A stretch of DNA of 64,000 nt from an uncultured Prevotellaceae bacterium (GTDB taxonomy: Bacteria > Bacteroidota > Bacteroidia > Bacteroidales > Bacteroidaceae). Positions 53,368 to 61,838 of this stretch are shown here, piece by piece. The position numbers and the translations under genes were made by a program. Position 1 is the stretch's first letter, and every line of letters starts with the position of its first letter. Below the pieces are notes generated by a model. That model was not told the origin of the DNA. It saw only the letters and a list, made by a program, of their open reading frames with translations, and made no database searches. Location of the stretch: positions 116,590 through 180,589 of the forward strand of contig CAMVIM010000003.1 in assembly GCA_947167515.1 (NCBI GenBank), written 5' to 3'.

Positions 53368-53703
53368 ATGGAGAAAAGAAAGAACAATGAAGAACTCCAG
53401 AGTCGTCGCGAGTTCTTTAAGAAGGCTGCCAAGAGTGCACTCCCGATATTGGGAGCCATAGTGCTCGCAGGCGCTCCACTGATTTCAAAGGCAGAACAAC
53501 CTATGGGCTGTAATTACGGCTGTACGGGCAGTTGTAGTGATGGATGTACGGCTGCATGCACACGTATTTGTTCCGGATGTACATCTTCTTGTCATGCGGC
53601 CAATTGTTACCATTCTTGTCATAGTAGCTGTCAAACTACTTGTCAAGGAACTTGCTATAGGACTTGTTCTGGAGGATGTAGCGGTAATTCTAGATACAAT
53701 TAA
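53368..53703 (+). CDS. Tat-leader Cys-rich CXXX-repeat precursor peptide 2
   Basis: A 111-residue paralogue of precursor 1. The first ~22 residues are nearly identical, including SRREFFKKAAK. Here the hydrophobic part reads ILGAIVLAGAPLISKAEQP: no lipobox Cys, so cleavage after SKA is expected. The core (from residue 48) has 15 Cys, mostly every fourth residue. One spacing of three (CSGC) is followed by one of five (CHAANC), which restores the register. His, Tyr and Arg occur between Cys residues in the second half. Sixty bases and a perfect hairpin separate it from the maturase gene. Confidence 0.9.
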   Translation: MEKRKNNEELQSRREFFKKAAKSALPILGAIVLAGAPLISKAEQPMGCNYGCTGSCSDGCTAACTRICSGCTSSCHAANCYHSCHSSCQTTCQGTCYRTCSGGCSGNSRYN

Positions 53704-53713
53704 TCTGTTGTTC

Positions 53714-53744
53714 GGTGTATAGGTGTATTTGACACCTATACACC
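53714..53744 (+). terminator. Perfect hairpin between precursors and maturase
   Basis: GGTGTATAGGTGT (53714-53726) pairs perfectly with 53732-53744 around ATTTG. It is followed by TATTTGTG, a weak T tract. Partial termination or message protection would make far more precursor than maturase. Confidence 0.7.
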
Positions 53745-53762
53745 TATTTGTGCTTAATAATT

Positions 53763-55019
53763 ATGGTAAATAAAAAGGAATCATTGGTTTATGAAGCAGC
53801 TGGTCAATGGAAGGACGGTGCCGCAAAGAATATCACTTTCATCGTCACAAAGGACTGCCAACTAGCTTGCAAATATTGCTATCTTGTAGGCAAGAATACG
53901 AAAGAGCGAATGTCATGGGATGTTGCGAAGCGATCTATAGATTATATTCTTGACCATAAGGAATACTTTAGTGAAGAATCTGTAATATGGGATTTTATCG
54001 GAGGTGAACCGTTTTTGGAAATCGACTTGATAGATAAAATTTGTGATTATCTGAAAATGGAGATGTTCCGTAGGAATCATCATTGGTTTAACTCTTATCG
54101 TTTCTCCTTCTCCACGAATGGTATAAATTATCATACCGATAAGGTGCAGAATTTTATTAAGAAGAATGCAGGCCACGTGAGTATAGGTATAACGATTGAC
54201 GGTACTAAGAGGAAACACGATTTAAACCGTATATGGAAGACAAAAGAGGGCTTTTCTCCAAAGCCTGAAGAAGAAAAAGGGTCATATGAAGATGTTGTAA
54301 AAAACATTCCCTTGTGGCTTGAGCAGTTCCCTAATGGTGGAACAAAAGTAACAATTAGCAGTGCTGACATACCTTTCATCAAAGAGAGTGTATTGCATCT
54401 GTATTCGCTTGGTATTCATGAAGTTAATATAAATGTCGTGTTTGAAGATGTATGGAAAGATGGAGATGATAAGCTGTTTGAAGAACAATTGATGCAACTA
54501 GCGGATGCTATTATTGACAACAAGTATTATCTGGGAAACACTTGCTCCTTCTTTTCAGATAGTATAGGAAAGCCGCTGGATAAGGACTTGGATAATAGGA
54601 ACTGGTGCGGTGCTGGTCGAATGTTGTCAATAGATGCCGCTGGTAACTTCTACCCTTGCACACGTTTTGCCGCCTATTCTCTCCGTTCCAAAAAGCCCAT
54701 CATCATTGGCAATGTAAAGGATGGCATCAATAAGAATCTGTTGAGACCTTTTTTGACGCTTGACCGTACCACTCAGTCACCACAAGAGTGCATCGATTGT
54801 GAAGTGGCAAGCGGTTGTGCATGGTGCCAAGGTGAGAACTATGATGCTGCCGATACGAGCACCGTCTATCAGAGAGCAACCGCCATCTGCAAAATGCACA
54901 AGGCACGTGTTCGTGCCAACAACTACTATTGGAACAAACTCTACAGGAAGTTGGAAATGGAAGGACAGCGTGAGGAGTTTGAGAAAAACAAAAAGAAGTC
55001 AAACGATGTAATTTGTTAA
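53763..55019 (+). CDS. Radical SAM/SPASM peptide maturase (CXXX-repeat target type)
   Basis: A 418-residue radical SAM enzyme, cytoplasmic. The [4Fe-4S] SAM motif is C32QLAC36KYC39 in TKDCQLACKYCYLVGK. GGEPFLE near residue 84 follows as expected. The SPASM domain near 285-390 has CGAGRMLSIDAAGNFYPC, then CIDCEVASGCAWCQGENY and a late CKMHKARV, enough Cys for two auxiliary clusters. Such enzymes form thioether, C-C or other cross-links in peptides. I place it in the class named for maturases of CXXX-repeat targets. The start at 53763 is preferred over 53748. Likely substrates are the two peptides upstream. Confidence 0.9.
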   Translation: MVNKKESLVYEAAGQWKDGAAKNITFIVTKDCQLACKYCYLVGKNTKERMSWDVAKRSIDYILDHKEYFSEESVIWDFIGGEPFLEIDLIDKICDYLKMEMFRRNHHWFNSYRFSFSTNGINYHTDKVQNFIKKNAGHVSIGITIDGTKRKHDLNRIWKTKEGFSPKPEEEKGSYEDVVKNIPLWLEQFPNGGTKVTISSADIPFIKESVLHLYSLGIHEVNINVVFEDVWKDGDDKLFEEQLMQLADAIIDNKYYLGNTCSFFSDSIGKPLDKDLDNRNWCGAGRMLSIDAAGNFYPCTRFAAYSLRSKKPIIIGNVKDGINKNLLRPFLTLDRTTQSPQECIDCEVASGCAWCQGENYDAADTSTVYQRATAICKMHKARVRANNYYWNKLYRKLEMEGQREEFEKNKKKSNDVIC

Positions 55020-55024
55020 AAGCC

Positions 55025-55966
55025 ATGTTGCAATACCTTGTTATATTATTAGACAAGACGAGCACATCGTTTTGCCACTATAAAGCCCCCTCTAACTCCC
55101 CCAAAGAGGGGAGAACACTGATACCTCTTGAGACTTTGAGGCAAGGCATCCGTTTCGGAATGATGGAGAACCTGATGATTCAGTATGTGTATCCTGACCA
55201 TGAACTGCCGGAGGAATATCAAGAAGTGCTGGAGAGCATTGACCACTCGAAGATAAAGCCATACGGACAGGAGGATGCCGATGTGTTGGTGGTGGATGGA
55301 TTTCAGCAAGTGAAGGCTACTGTACCCGTCGTGTTGCGCGTCACAAAAAAGGAACTCTTTGCCCATCAAGCAGAAGTGGCAGAGATGTTGGCTGATGTGC
55401 CGAGGCTGAATGTGGTCTTGACCGATGTGGAAACATTCACGGAGGCGGACTTTGAGGCATACAAAGAGTGCCTTACACGCTTGGCTGCAAACGTGGAAAG
55501 ACTTTACGTGGATGGCAAGTCGCCACAGTTGAACCTCTTGACAGACCGCATGATGCTCTCGCAGATGAACAACTGCGGTGCTGGTGACACGACCATCACG
55601 CTTGCGCCTAACGGAAAGTTCTACGTCTGCCCTGCATTTTACTATGAGAATGAAGCGGACAGCATTGGCGACTTAGAGCATGGACTTGACATCAAAAATA
55701 AGCAACTGTACAAGTTAGAGTATGCACCGATTTGTCGTCACTGCGATGCTTGGCAGTGCAAGCGTTGCATTTGGTTGAACAGAAAGACCACGCTGGAAGT
55801 GAATACACCAAGCCATGAACAGTGTGTGGTGGCGCATTTGGAACGTAACGCTTCAAAAGAACTCTTGCAGAACATCCGCAAGCATGGCACGTTCCTTCCA
55901 GAGCAAGAAGAGATTAAAGAAATTGATTATTTAGACCCTTTTGACAAAAGAGACACATGGCAATAA
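55025..55966 (+). CDS. SPASM-only partner (CXXX repeat peptide maturase)
   Basis: A 313-residue protein. It has no SAM-binding CxxxCxxC, but the C-terminal half carries a SPASM-like set: CGAGDTTITLAPNGKFYVCPAFYY near residue 185, then CRHCDAWQCKRCIWLNRKTTLEVNTPSHEQC. It looks like a radical SAM paralogue that has lost its first cluster, as in split maturase pairs. Near residue 20, KAPSNSPKEGRT is coded by a GC-rich palindromic repeat (55084-55117), replacing what should be a short loop. Five bases separate it from the maturase. Confidence 0.85.
   Translation: MLQYLVILLDKTSTSFCHYKAPSNSPKEGRTLIPLETLRQGIRFGMMENLMIQYVYPDHELPEEYQEVLESIDHSKIKPYGQEDADVLVVDGFQQVKATVPVVLRVTKKELFAHQAEVAEMLADVPRLNVVLTDVETFTEADFEAYKECLTRLAANVERLYVDGKSPQLNLLTDRMMLSQMNNCGAGDTTITLAPNGKFYVCPAFYYENEADSIGDLEHGLDIKNKQLYKLEYAPICRHCDAWQCKRCIWLNRKTTLEVNTPSHEQCVVAHLERNASKELLQNIRKHGTFLPEQEEIKEIDYLDPFDKRDTWQ
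55084..55117. repeat. GC-rich palindromic repeat inside the maturase-partner gene
   Basis: GCCCCCTCTAACTCCCCCAA followed by AGAGGGGAGAAC is the same repeat class as in aroE and uvrA. It stays in frame. Confidence 0.65.
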
Positions 55967-56235
55967 AGAAACTGGTAGGGCAAGTGACACCCGAAGAAAA
56001 GAATGAGATTCAGACTCTTTTCGAACGTCGCAATGGATTAAACGAGTTGGCAAAGATTCTGACGGCTGACAATGCTGACCTGTACGAGAAACTGGTGAAA
56101 GACATGGGCGAGACAGGCTCGAAGTTTCAAGACTGGTGGGACAGGATGGCAGAGAAGTACCAATGGGAGTCTGCCGAGAATGGTAACTGGGAGATAAACT
56201 TCGATACTTGTGACATCTATCTGGTAACAGCATGA
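55957..56235 (+). CDS. Small CXXX-repeat peptide modification protein
   Basis: A 92-residue helical protein. [35 protein letters not shown] and [37 protein letters not shown] fit the small accessory family named with the CXXX-repeat maturases. It overlaps the partner gene by ten bases and TatA by four. A role as leader-binding adaptor between the Tat-type leader and the maturase is an inference. Confidence 0.8.
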   Translation: MAIKKLVGQVTPEEKNEIQTLFERRNGLNELAKILTADNADLYEKLVKDMGETGSKFQDWWDRMAEKYQWESAENGNWEINFDTCDIYLVTA

Positions 56236-56450
56236 TACAACCTTTATTTATCGGAACAACGGAACTGCTGCTCATAGGTGGCTTGGCTCTTCTTCTCTTT
56301 GGTGGCAAGAAGCTACCAGAGATGATGAAGGGCTTGGGGCAGGGAGTGCAGAGTTTCAAGAAAGGGATGAGTGAGCCGATGGCCGAGGAACATCCTACGG
56401 AAGAAGAGAACGAAGTGAAGACAGACGAGGATGTCCCCAGCAAAGAATGA
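56232..56450 (+). CDS. tatA: Sec-independent protein translocase TatA
   Basis: A 72-residue pore component of the twin-arginine translocase. One N-terminal membrane helix ([22 protein letters not shown]) is followed by the hinge and amphipathic helix [24 protein letters not shown], then an acidic tail. The 4-base overlap with the small modification gene ties Tat to the peptide locus. It overlaps TatC by 20 bases. Confidence 0.95.
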   Translation: MIQPLFIGTTELLLIGGLALLLFGGKKLPEMMKGLGQGVQSFKKGMSEPMAEEHPTEEENEVKTDEDVPSKE

Positions 56451-57216
56451 TAATCTGTTGACATTTGGCGGACACCTTGAGGTGCTCCGCCGAATGCTCT
56501 TTCGCATCATTGGTGTGGCTGGAGCAATCGCCGTTGTTGTGTTCTGTTTCAAAGATGAGACGTTTCGGCTCTTGCTGGCTCCCAGCGAATGGAACTTCAT
56601 CACTTACCGTTGGTTGGAGGAACTGATGCAAAGGGCTGGGATAGACTTCCACTTTGAGGAGTACCACATTGACTTGATAGCTACAGACTTGTCGAGCCAG
56701 TTCATGACTCACATCACTACTGCTGTCTATCTGGGACTATTGGGTGCCTCACCTTATATCCTATATGAGTTGTTCCGTTTCATCTCTCCTGCATTGTATG
56801 AGAATGAGCGGAAGTATTCGGTGCAGGTGGTGCTCACCATCTATGTCTTGTTCATCGCAGGTGTGCTGATGAGTTACTTTGTGCTGTTCCCCATCTCGTT
56901 CCGATTCTTGGGCACTTATAGTGTGGCGGATAAAGTACACAGCACCATCACGTTGGACTCCTACATCACCACCTTCACCTCGCTAACCCTCATCATGGGG
57001 GTGGTGTTTCAACTGCCAGTTGTTGCCTTTTTCCTTGGTAAACTGGGCATTATTTCTTCCAGCATGCTCACCCAATACCGCAAGCATGCTTTTATCCTTA
57101 TCATGTTTGTGGCTGCCATCATCACGCCGCCCGACATCATGACCTTGGTGCTCGTCACCTTACCACTTTATCTGCTTTATGAGGTGAGCATACGAGTGGT
57201 GAAGTGGGTGGAGTAG
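56431..57216 (+). CDS. tatC: Sec-independent protein translocase TatC
   Basis: A 261-residue inner-membrane receptor for twin-arginine leaders. N-terminal [31 protein letters not shown] is the signal-binding region with its Glu. Six membrane helices can be traced, with [13 protein letters not shown] after the second/third, [11 protein letters not shown], and [24 protein letters not shown] at the end. No TatB is present, as usual in Bacteroidetes. Whether this is the only Tat of the cell cannot be told from the window. Confidence 0.95.
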   Translation: MSPAKNDNLLTFGGHLEVLRRMLFRIIGVAGAIAVVVFCFKDETFRLLLAPSEWNFITYRWLEELMQRAGIDFHFEEYHIDLIATDLSSQFMTHITTAVYLGLLGASPYILYELFRFISPALYENERKYSVQVVLTIYVLFIAGVLMSYFVLFPISFRFLGTYSVADKVHSTITLDSYITTFTSLTLIMGVVFQLPVVAFFLGKLGIISSSMLTQYRKHAFILIMFVAAIITPPDIMTLVLVTLPLYLLYEVSIRVVKWVE

Positions 57217-57457
57217 GTGACCCCCTCGTCATACATTGGAGGGAAGAATGTACATTTTTTTGACATCTTTGGCTAAATCTAAAAAAATATCTTTACATTT
57301 GCACAAAGATAGATAAAACTGGCAATGGAAACAAACCAAGATGTAGCATCTGGGGCCAGTCGCTCTTTATCAAGATTTTTCAGGTGAGGAGGGGTGATAC
57401 CCCTCAAATCCCCTCGTTTATCTGTAGGCGGCAAGACAGACTTTCCCACCTTTTCCC
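57217..57457. other. Intergenic region after tatC
   Basis: A TACATTTG box (57293-57300) fits the -7 consensus and is followed at 57325-57387 by a possible 20-codon reading frame starting METNQDVASGASRSLS. The rest carries GGGGTGATACCCCT-type palindromes. No larger gene is seen. Confidence 0.35.
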
Positions 57458-57498
57458 CACAAAGAAGGGCGACGGTCATCCCGTCGCCCTTCTTTGTG
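57458..57498. terminator. Bidirectional hairpin between tatC and the Ala-rich lipoprotein gene
   Basis: A perfect 18-bp stem CACAAAGAAGGGCGACGG (57458-57475) with its complement at 57481-57498 and a 5-base loop. It separates convergent genes and can end transcription from both sides. Confidence 0.8.
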
Positions 57499-57520
57499 AG
57501 TTTTGATGATATGTCTGGAA

Positions 57521-58084
57521 TTACAGACCCAACTTGCCTTTGATGTCAGAAGCGGCCTTGTCAACAGCCTTGCCTGCCTCTTCCTTGGCTTTGTCGGTAG
57601 CAGCGGTGGCAGCCTCGTTTGCCTTCTGTGCAGCATCGGCGGCAGCGGCATCAACGGTGCCCTTTGCGTCTTCTGCAATGGCGGCAGCGTCAACTGGAAT
57701 GGCCTTCACTGCTGATACGATGTTGGCCAGTGTCTCGTTGCCGGCAGTATATTCGGCAATCTTATCCTCGTTGTCGGCGATGAACTGCTGAATCTTTGCC
57801 AGATAAGCTTTGGCCTCTTCAATCTTGCCTTCAGCCTGCAGCTTGGCGATGTACTCCTGAGCCTTCTGCAGGAGGGACTGAGTCTGCTCGGCATCTGATG
57901 CAGCCACTGCAGCTGAAAGTGCGCTGACGGTGGCATCGGCATCTTCCACGTTGGTAGTTACTTCGGTGGCTGCCTCTGTTTCAGTTGCGACAGAGTCTGT
58001 TTCTGCACCGCCCTTGGCAGTACCATTACAAGCTGTGAATGTGATGGCTGCAACAGCCACGATCGCAAAGAAAATCTTTTTCAT
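57521..58084 (-). CDS. Ala-rich coiled lipoprotein
   Basis: A 187-residue predicted lipoprotein (MKKIFFAIVAVAAITFTAC). The mature part is low-complexity and helical: about one third Ala with heptad-like KAQEYIAKLQAEGKIEEAKAYLAKIQQFI, then AAADAAQKANEAATAATDKAKEEAGKAVDKAASDIKGKL. This recalls Lpp-like or late-embryogenesis-like structural proteins of the envelope. Function unknown. It shares a short divergent promoter region with the S41-like gene. Confidence 0.8.
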   Translation of the reverse strand: MKKIFFAIVAVAAITFTACNGTAKGGAETDSVATETEAATEVTTNVEDADATVSALSAAVAASDAEQTQSLLQKAQEYIAKLQAEGKIEEAKAYLAKIQQFIADNEDKIAEYTAGNETLANIVSAVKAIPVDAAAIAEDAKGTVDAAAADAAQKANEAATAATDKAKEEAGKAVDKAASDIKGKLGL

Positions 58085-58153
58085 TTTGCTTTTAATTTAA
58101 AAGAGTTAAACAAATAATGATGTGTTAAAAATAGATTGTTCACTAAACCGTTG

Positions 58154-58182
58154 CAAAGGTAAATAAAAAATGATTAACTTTG
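58154..58182. promoter_or_regulatory. Divergent -7 boxes, Ala-rich lipoprotein and S41-like gene
   Basis: The minus strand reads TACCTTTG (58154-58161) for the lipoprotein. The plus strand reads TAACTTTG (58175-58182), 26 bases ahead of the S41-like start codon. Confidence 0.65.
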
Positions 58183-58207
58183 CAAATCGAAACAAGATTT
58201 TGAAAGA

Positions 58208-59527
58208 ATGAAGACTTTTTTAACACATATTCCACTTTTTCTCACACTAATGTTGACAATAGCCTGTGGTGAGGACCGCACTTATGAGTATGAGGAGAAA
58301 ACTCGCCACAGCCATTGGATGCAAGAGCAGATGCAGGACAAGTATCTGTGGGCTGACTCGTTGAAAGACTTTGAGCCGACATGGAAGAATTACTTTGCTG
58401 AGCCGGAAGCGTTTCTCGAAGTGCTGGTGGCTCGTAGCAAGCAAGGGGACGAGTGGTCGTATGTGGAGATTGACACGTTGCAGGAGGATAGCCATGAGCG
58501 TGGCTATTTCAACCATCTGGATTCATACGGATTAGACTTCATCCTGATGTCCGACCCCACAGGGCAGACCACCCGTCAGGTGCTGAGAGTGGTGACGGTC
58601 TATCCAGACAGTCCTGCGGAACGGGTGGGGTTGAAACGTAATGACTTCATTTGCTCCTATAATGGTTACAAGTTTTCCAAGTCCAATGTGTCGAAACTCC
58701 AGAAAGGTGTGGCTCGCAAGCTGGAAGTACGTCATGTGGGGGTCGATGCACAGGAGGGTTTCTTCTTTTGGGAAGACACGCTGGAGGTGTCGATTGGTGC
58801 GTCTGAATATGTGGAAGATGTGCCATTCCCCGTCTGGAATGTGGTCGAGACGGATGGCGTGACCGTTGGCTATCTGATGTGTACACGTCTGGTGGAATAT
58901 CCCATCGAGAAAGAGAACCGGCGTGGAAGTTCGCCCGTCTATCGCGAGATGATGGATGAAGTGATGAAGGAGATGAAGAATGAAGGGGTTGATGAGCTGG
59001 TGTTGGACTTGCGTCTGTGTAACTATGGCACCTTGGAGATGGCGCAGCGTTTGGCCAGTTATGTGGTGAGTCCTGACGCTCGCGGTGGCTTGTTTGCCGC
59101 TACGTTCTGGAATGAAAAATACAGCGGGAATAATTTGGAACTGCCCTACGATGTGTCGCTTGACAATCTGGGGCTGAGCCGCATCTACATCCTGACCAGT
59201 TCCTACACTCGGGGGGCAGCTGAGTGGCTCATACATGGCTTGCGCCATTCGATGGGTGAGGAGAATGTCATCACCATCGGCACGGAAACGAAGGGACAGA
59301 ACGTGATGACTGAAGAAGTGGGCGACCAGTATTATGTGCGCCTCTTTCCCGTCGTGGCATACGTGGGCGATGGCGATGGCAACTACGAATATGACGAAAT
59401 CGAACCGACGATAGAGGTGAACGAGTTTGACTTTCTTTCCCTTGATGAATATGGTTCGGTCAATGAAACTTTATTCTCGGTCGCTTTGCAGACCATACTC
59501 GGAAACGGTCAAAATGGCGGTGAATAG
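58208..59527 (+). CDS. S41 (C-terminal processing) peptidase-like lipoprotein, probably inactive
   Basis: A 439-residue lipoprotein (MKTFLTHIPLFLTLMLTIAC). A helical start (HSHWMQEQMQDKYLWAD) precedes a PDZ domain (VLRVVTVYPDSPAERVGLKRNDFICSYNGYKF) and the S41 core. In active S41 enzymes the nucleophile lies in TASASE; here the motif reads SSYTRGAAEWLIHGL, with Gly at the position of the catalytic Ser. The Lys of the dyad seems to remain (TETKGQNV). The fold looks complete, so loss of activity or use of another residue is likely. It may bind unfolded peptides or wall fragments. Confidence 0.85.
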   Translation: MKTFLTHIPLFLTLMLTIACGEDRTYEYEEKTRHSHWMQEQMQDKYLWADSLKDFEPTWKNYFAEPEAFLEVLVARSKQGDEWSYVEIDTLQEDSHERGYFNHLDSYGLDFILMSDPTGQTTRQVLRVVTVYPDSPAERVGLKRNDFICSYNGYKFSKSNVSKLQKGVARKLEVRHVGVDAQEGFFFWEDTLEVSIGASEYVEDVPFPVWNVVETDGVTVGYLMCTRLVEYPIEKENRRGSSPVYREMMDEVMKEMKNEGVDELVLDLRLCNYGTLEMAQRLASYVVSPDARGGLFAATFWNEKYSGNNLELPYDVSLDNLGLSRIYILTSSYTRGAAEWLIHGLRHSMGEENVITIGTETKGQNVMTEEVGDQYYVRLFPVVAYVGDGDGNYEYDEIEPTIEVNEFDFLSLDEYGSVNETLFSVALQTILGNGQNGGE

Positions 59528-59665
59528 CACAAAGATTCGGACATTTCGGCAGATATAAAGAAGGGGAAAGGCCTTCAAACTGACGAATAGACCGAATCTT
59601 CGTGGTTGGAACGAATGTTGCCCTTGGGGTTTGGCGAAAGTAAAAACTAAAAACCAAGTGCTATT

Positions 59666-61753
59666 ATGAACAACAACTATCAGAATCAGAATGGGCAGCA
59701 GCCGTCTGCCAAAGAGGTTCTTGAAAAATATGCAACGAACCTCGTGGAACGTGCCAAGAATGGCAAGCTCGACCCTGTCATCGGACGTGATGAGGAGATT
59801 CGTCGAATCTTGCAGATTCTTAGTCGTCGTACAAAAAACAATCCTATCTTGATTGGTGAGCCTGGTACGGGTAAGACCGCCATTGTTGAAGGTCTTGCAC
59901 GGCGTATCGTGCGGGGTGATGTGCCTGAAAACCTTAAGGACAAGCAACTTTACTCCCTCGATATGGGTGCCCTTATCGCAGGTGCCAAGTATCAAGGTGA
60001 GTTTGAGGAGCGACTCAAAGCTGTGGTCAAAGCTGTGGTGGAGAGTCAGGGACAGATTATCCTCTTTATCGATGAAATCCACACGCTGGTGGGTGCAGGT
60101 CAGACAAGTGGTGCGATGGATGCCGCTAACATTCTCAAACCTGCTTTGGCTCGTGGTGAACTCCGCTCCATCGGTGCCACCACCCTCGACGAGTACCAGA
60201 AATACTTTGAGAAAGACAAGGCGCTCGAACGCCGTTTCCAGACGGTTATGGTCGATGAACCCGATGTGCCGTCCTCCATCTCCATCCTGCGTGGCTTGAA
60301 GGAACGCTACGAGAACCACCACAAGGTGCGTATCAAGGATGAGGCGATTATTGCTGCCGTTGAACTCAGCAACCGTTACATCACCGACCGTTTCCTTCCC
60401 GACAAGGCCATCGACCTGATGGATGAGGCTGCTGCCAAACTCCGTATGGAGCGTGACTCCGTGCCTGAAGAGATTGACGAACTCAGCCGTCGGCTCAAGC
60501 AGTTGGAGATTGAACGTGAAGCCATCAAACGTGAAGGTGACAAGGAGAAATTGGCAGAACTCAACAAGATTATCGACACCCTCAAGGCTGACGAGCAGAA
60601 GCAACGCGCCAAGTGGGAAGGCGAGAAAGCGCTCTTGAATCAGATTCAGAGTGACAAACAGCAGATTGAACAACTCAAGTTCGAGGCTGACAAGGCTGAA
60701 CGTGAAGGCAACTATGGACGTGTGGCAGAAATCCGTTATGGCAAGCTCCAGCACTTTGAGGAGGATATCAAGGCTGTGCAGGCAAAATTGGCAGAAGCAC
60801 AGGGTGGGGCAGCATTGGTGAAGGAAGAAGTCGAGAGCGACGACATCGCCGACGTGGTGAGCCGTTGGACGGGCATCCCCGTAAGCAAGATGCAGACCTC
60901 CGAACGCACCAAGCTCATCCACTTGGAAGAGGAACTGCACAAGCGTGTGATTGGACAGGACGAGGCCATCCGTGCCGTCAGCGATGCCGTGCGCCGCAGT
61001 CGTGCAGGTCTCCAAGACCCGAAGCGACCTATCGGTTCCTTCATCTTCCTCGGCACCACAGGTGTGGGTAAGACGGAATTGGCCAAGGCACTTGCCGACT
61101 ACCTCTTCGACGACGAGACCATGATGACCCGTATCGACATGAGCGAGTATCAGGAGAAGTTCAGCGTCACCCGACTCATCGGTGCGCCTCCGGGCTACAT
61201 CGGTTACGAAGAGGGTGGTCAGCTGACAGAGGCTGTGCGACGCAAACCTTATTCCGTTGTCCTTTTCGACGAAATAGAGAAAGCACATCCGGACGTGTTT
61301 AACACCCTTTTGCAGGTGCTTGACGATGGCCGTCTGACCGACAACAAAGGACGTGTGGTGAACTTTAAGAACACCATCATCATCATGACCAGCAATGCCC
61401 AGCGCGACCAGCTCCGCAGCATCTTCCGTCCGGAGTTCCTTAACCGAATCGACGACATCATCACCTTCTCGCCCCTCAATGAGGCAGAAATCCAGCAGAT
61501 TGTCCGTCTGCAAGTCGATAAGGTGGTCAAGATGGTGGCACAGAACGGCATCACGCTCAACGTCACCGACGCTGCCATCAGTGTCATCGCCAAGGCTGGT
61601 TTCGACCCGCAGTTTGGTGCGCGTCCGGTCAAGCGAGCTATTCAGGACAAGCTCCTCAACGAGCTCAGCAAACGCATCATCAGCGGCGAGATTGACCATG
61701 AGAAGCCCGTCACCGTCAAGGTTGCAGGCGATGAACTCACCTTTGAACAATGA
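59666..61753 (+). CDS. clpB: ClpB-type disaggregase lacking the N domain
   Basis: A 695-residue AAA+ chaperone that threads aggregated protein through its ring. Usual ClpB is about 860 residues; the Clp_N domain (~150 residues) is missing and replaced by [42 protein letters not shown]. Both ATPase modules are present: Walker [12 protein letters not shown] near 64 and [13 protein letters not shown] near 470, and the middle coiled coil (about 270-400: [20 protein letters not shown] ...). After [23 protein letters not shown] about 20 residues normally between TSN and PEFLNR are missing. ClpB without N domain can still work in other bacteria (internal start forms). Confidence 0.93.
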   Translation: MNNNYQNQNGQQPSAKEVLEKYATNLVERAKNGKLDPVIGRDEEIRRILQILSRRTKNNPILIGEPGTGKTAIVEGLARRIVRGDVPENLKDKQLYSLDMGALIAGAKYQGEFEERLKAVVKAVVESQGQIILFIDEIHTLVGAGQTSGAMDAANILKPALARGELRSIGATTLDEYQKYFEKDKALERRFQTVMVDEPDVPSSISILRGLKERYENHHKVRIKDEAIIAAVELSNRYITDRFLPDKAIDLMDEAAAKLRMERDSVPEEIDELSRRLKQLEIEREAIKREGDKEKLAELNKIIDTLKADEQKQRAKWEGEKALLNQIQSDKQQIEQLKFEADKAEREGNYGRVAEIRYGKLQHFEEDIKAVQAKLAEAQGGAALVKEEVESDDIADVVSRWTGIPVSKMQTSERTKLIHLEEELHKRVIGQDEAIRAVSDAVRRSRAGLQDPKRPIGSFIFLGTTGVGKTELAKALADYLFDDETMMTRIDMSEYQEKFSVTRLIGAPPGYIGYEEGGQLTEAVRRKPYSVVLFDEIEKAHPDVFNTLLQVLDDGRLTDNKGRVVNFKNTIIIMTSNAQRDQLRSIFRPEFLNRIDDIITFSPLNEAEIQQIVRLQVDKVVKMVAQNGITLNVTDAAISVIAKAGFDPQFGARPVKRAIQDKLLNELSKRIISGEIDHEKPVTVKVAGDELTFEQ

Positions 61754-61786
61754 ACCGATTGAAAAAGTGATGCTACTACCACAGAG

Positions 61787-61818
61787 AAGGCTTTGCCCCC
61801 ATCGGCAAAGCCTTTTTT
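61787..61818 (+). terminator. Intrinsic terminator after clpB
   Basis: AAGGCTTTGC pairs with GCAAAGCCTT around CCCCCATCG, followed by six T residues. Confidence 0.85.
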
Positions 61819-61838
61819 GTGGCAACTTATCGACAAAC

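Noticed and set aside
57325..57387. A 20-codon gene after tatC
   Set aside because: It has a -7 box upstream but no homologue I recognise and is too short to support; noted only within the intergenic entry.
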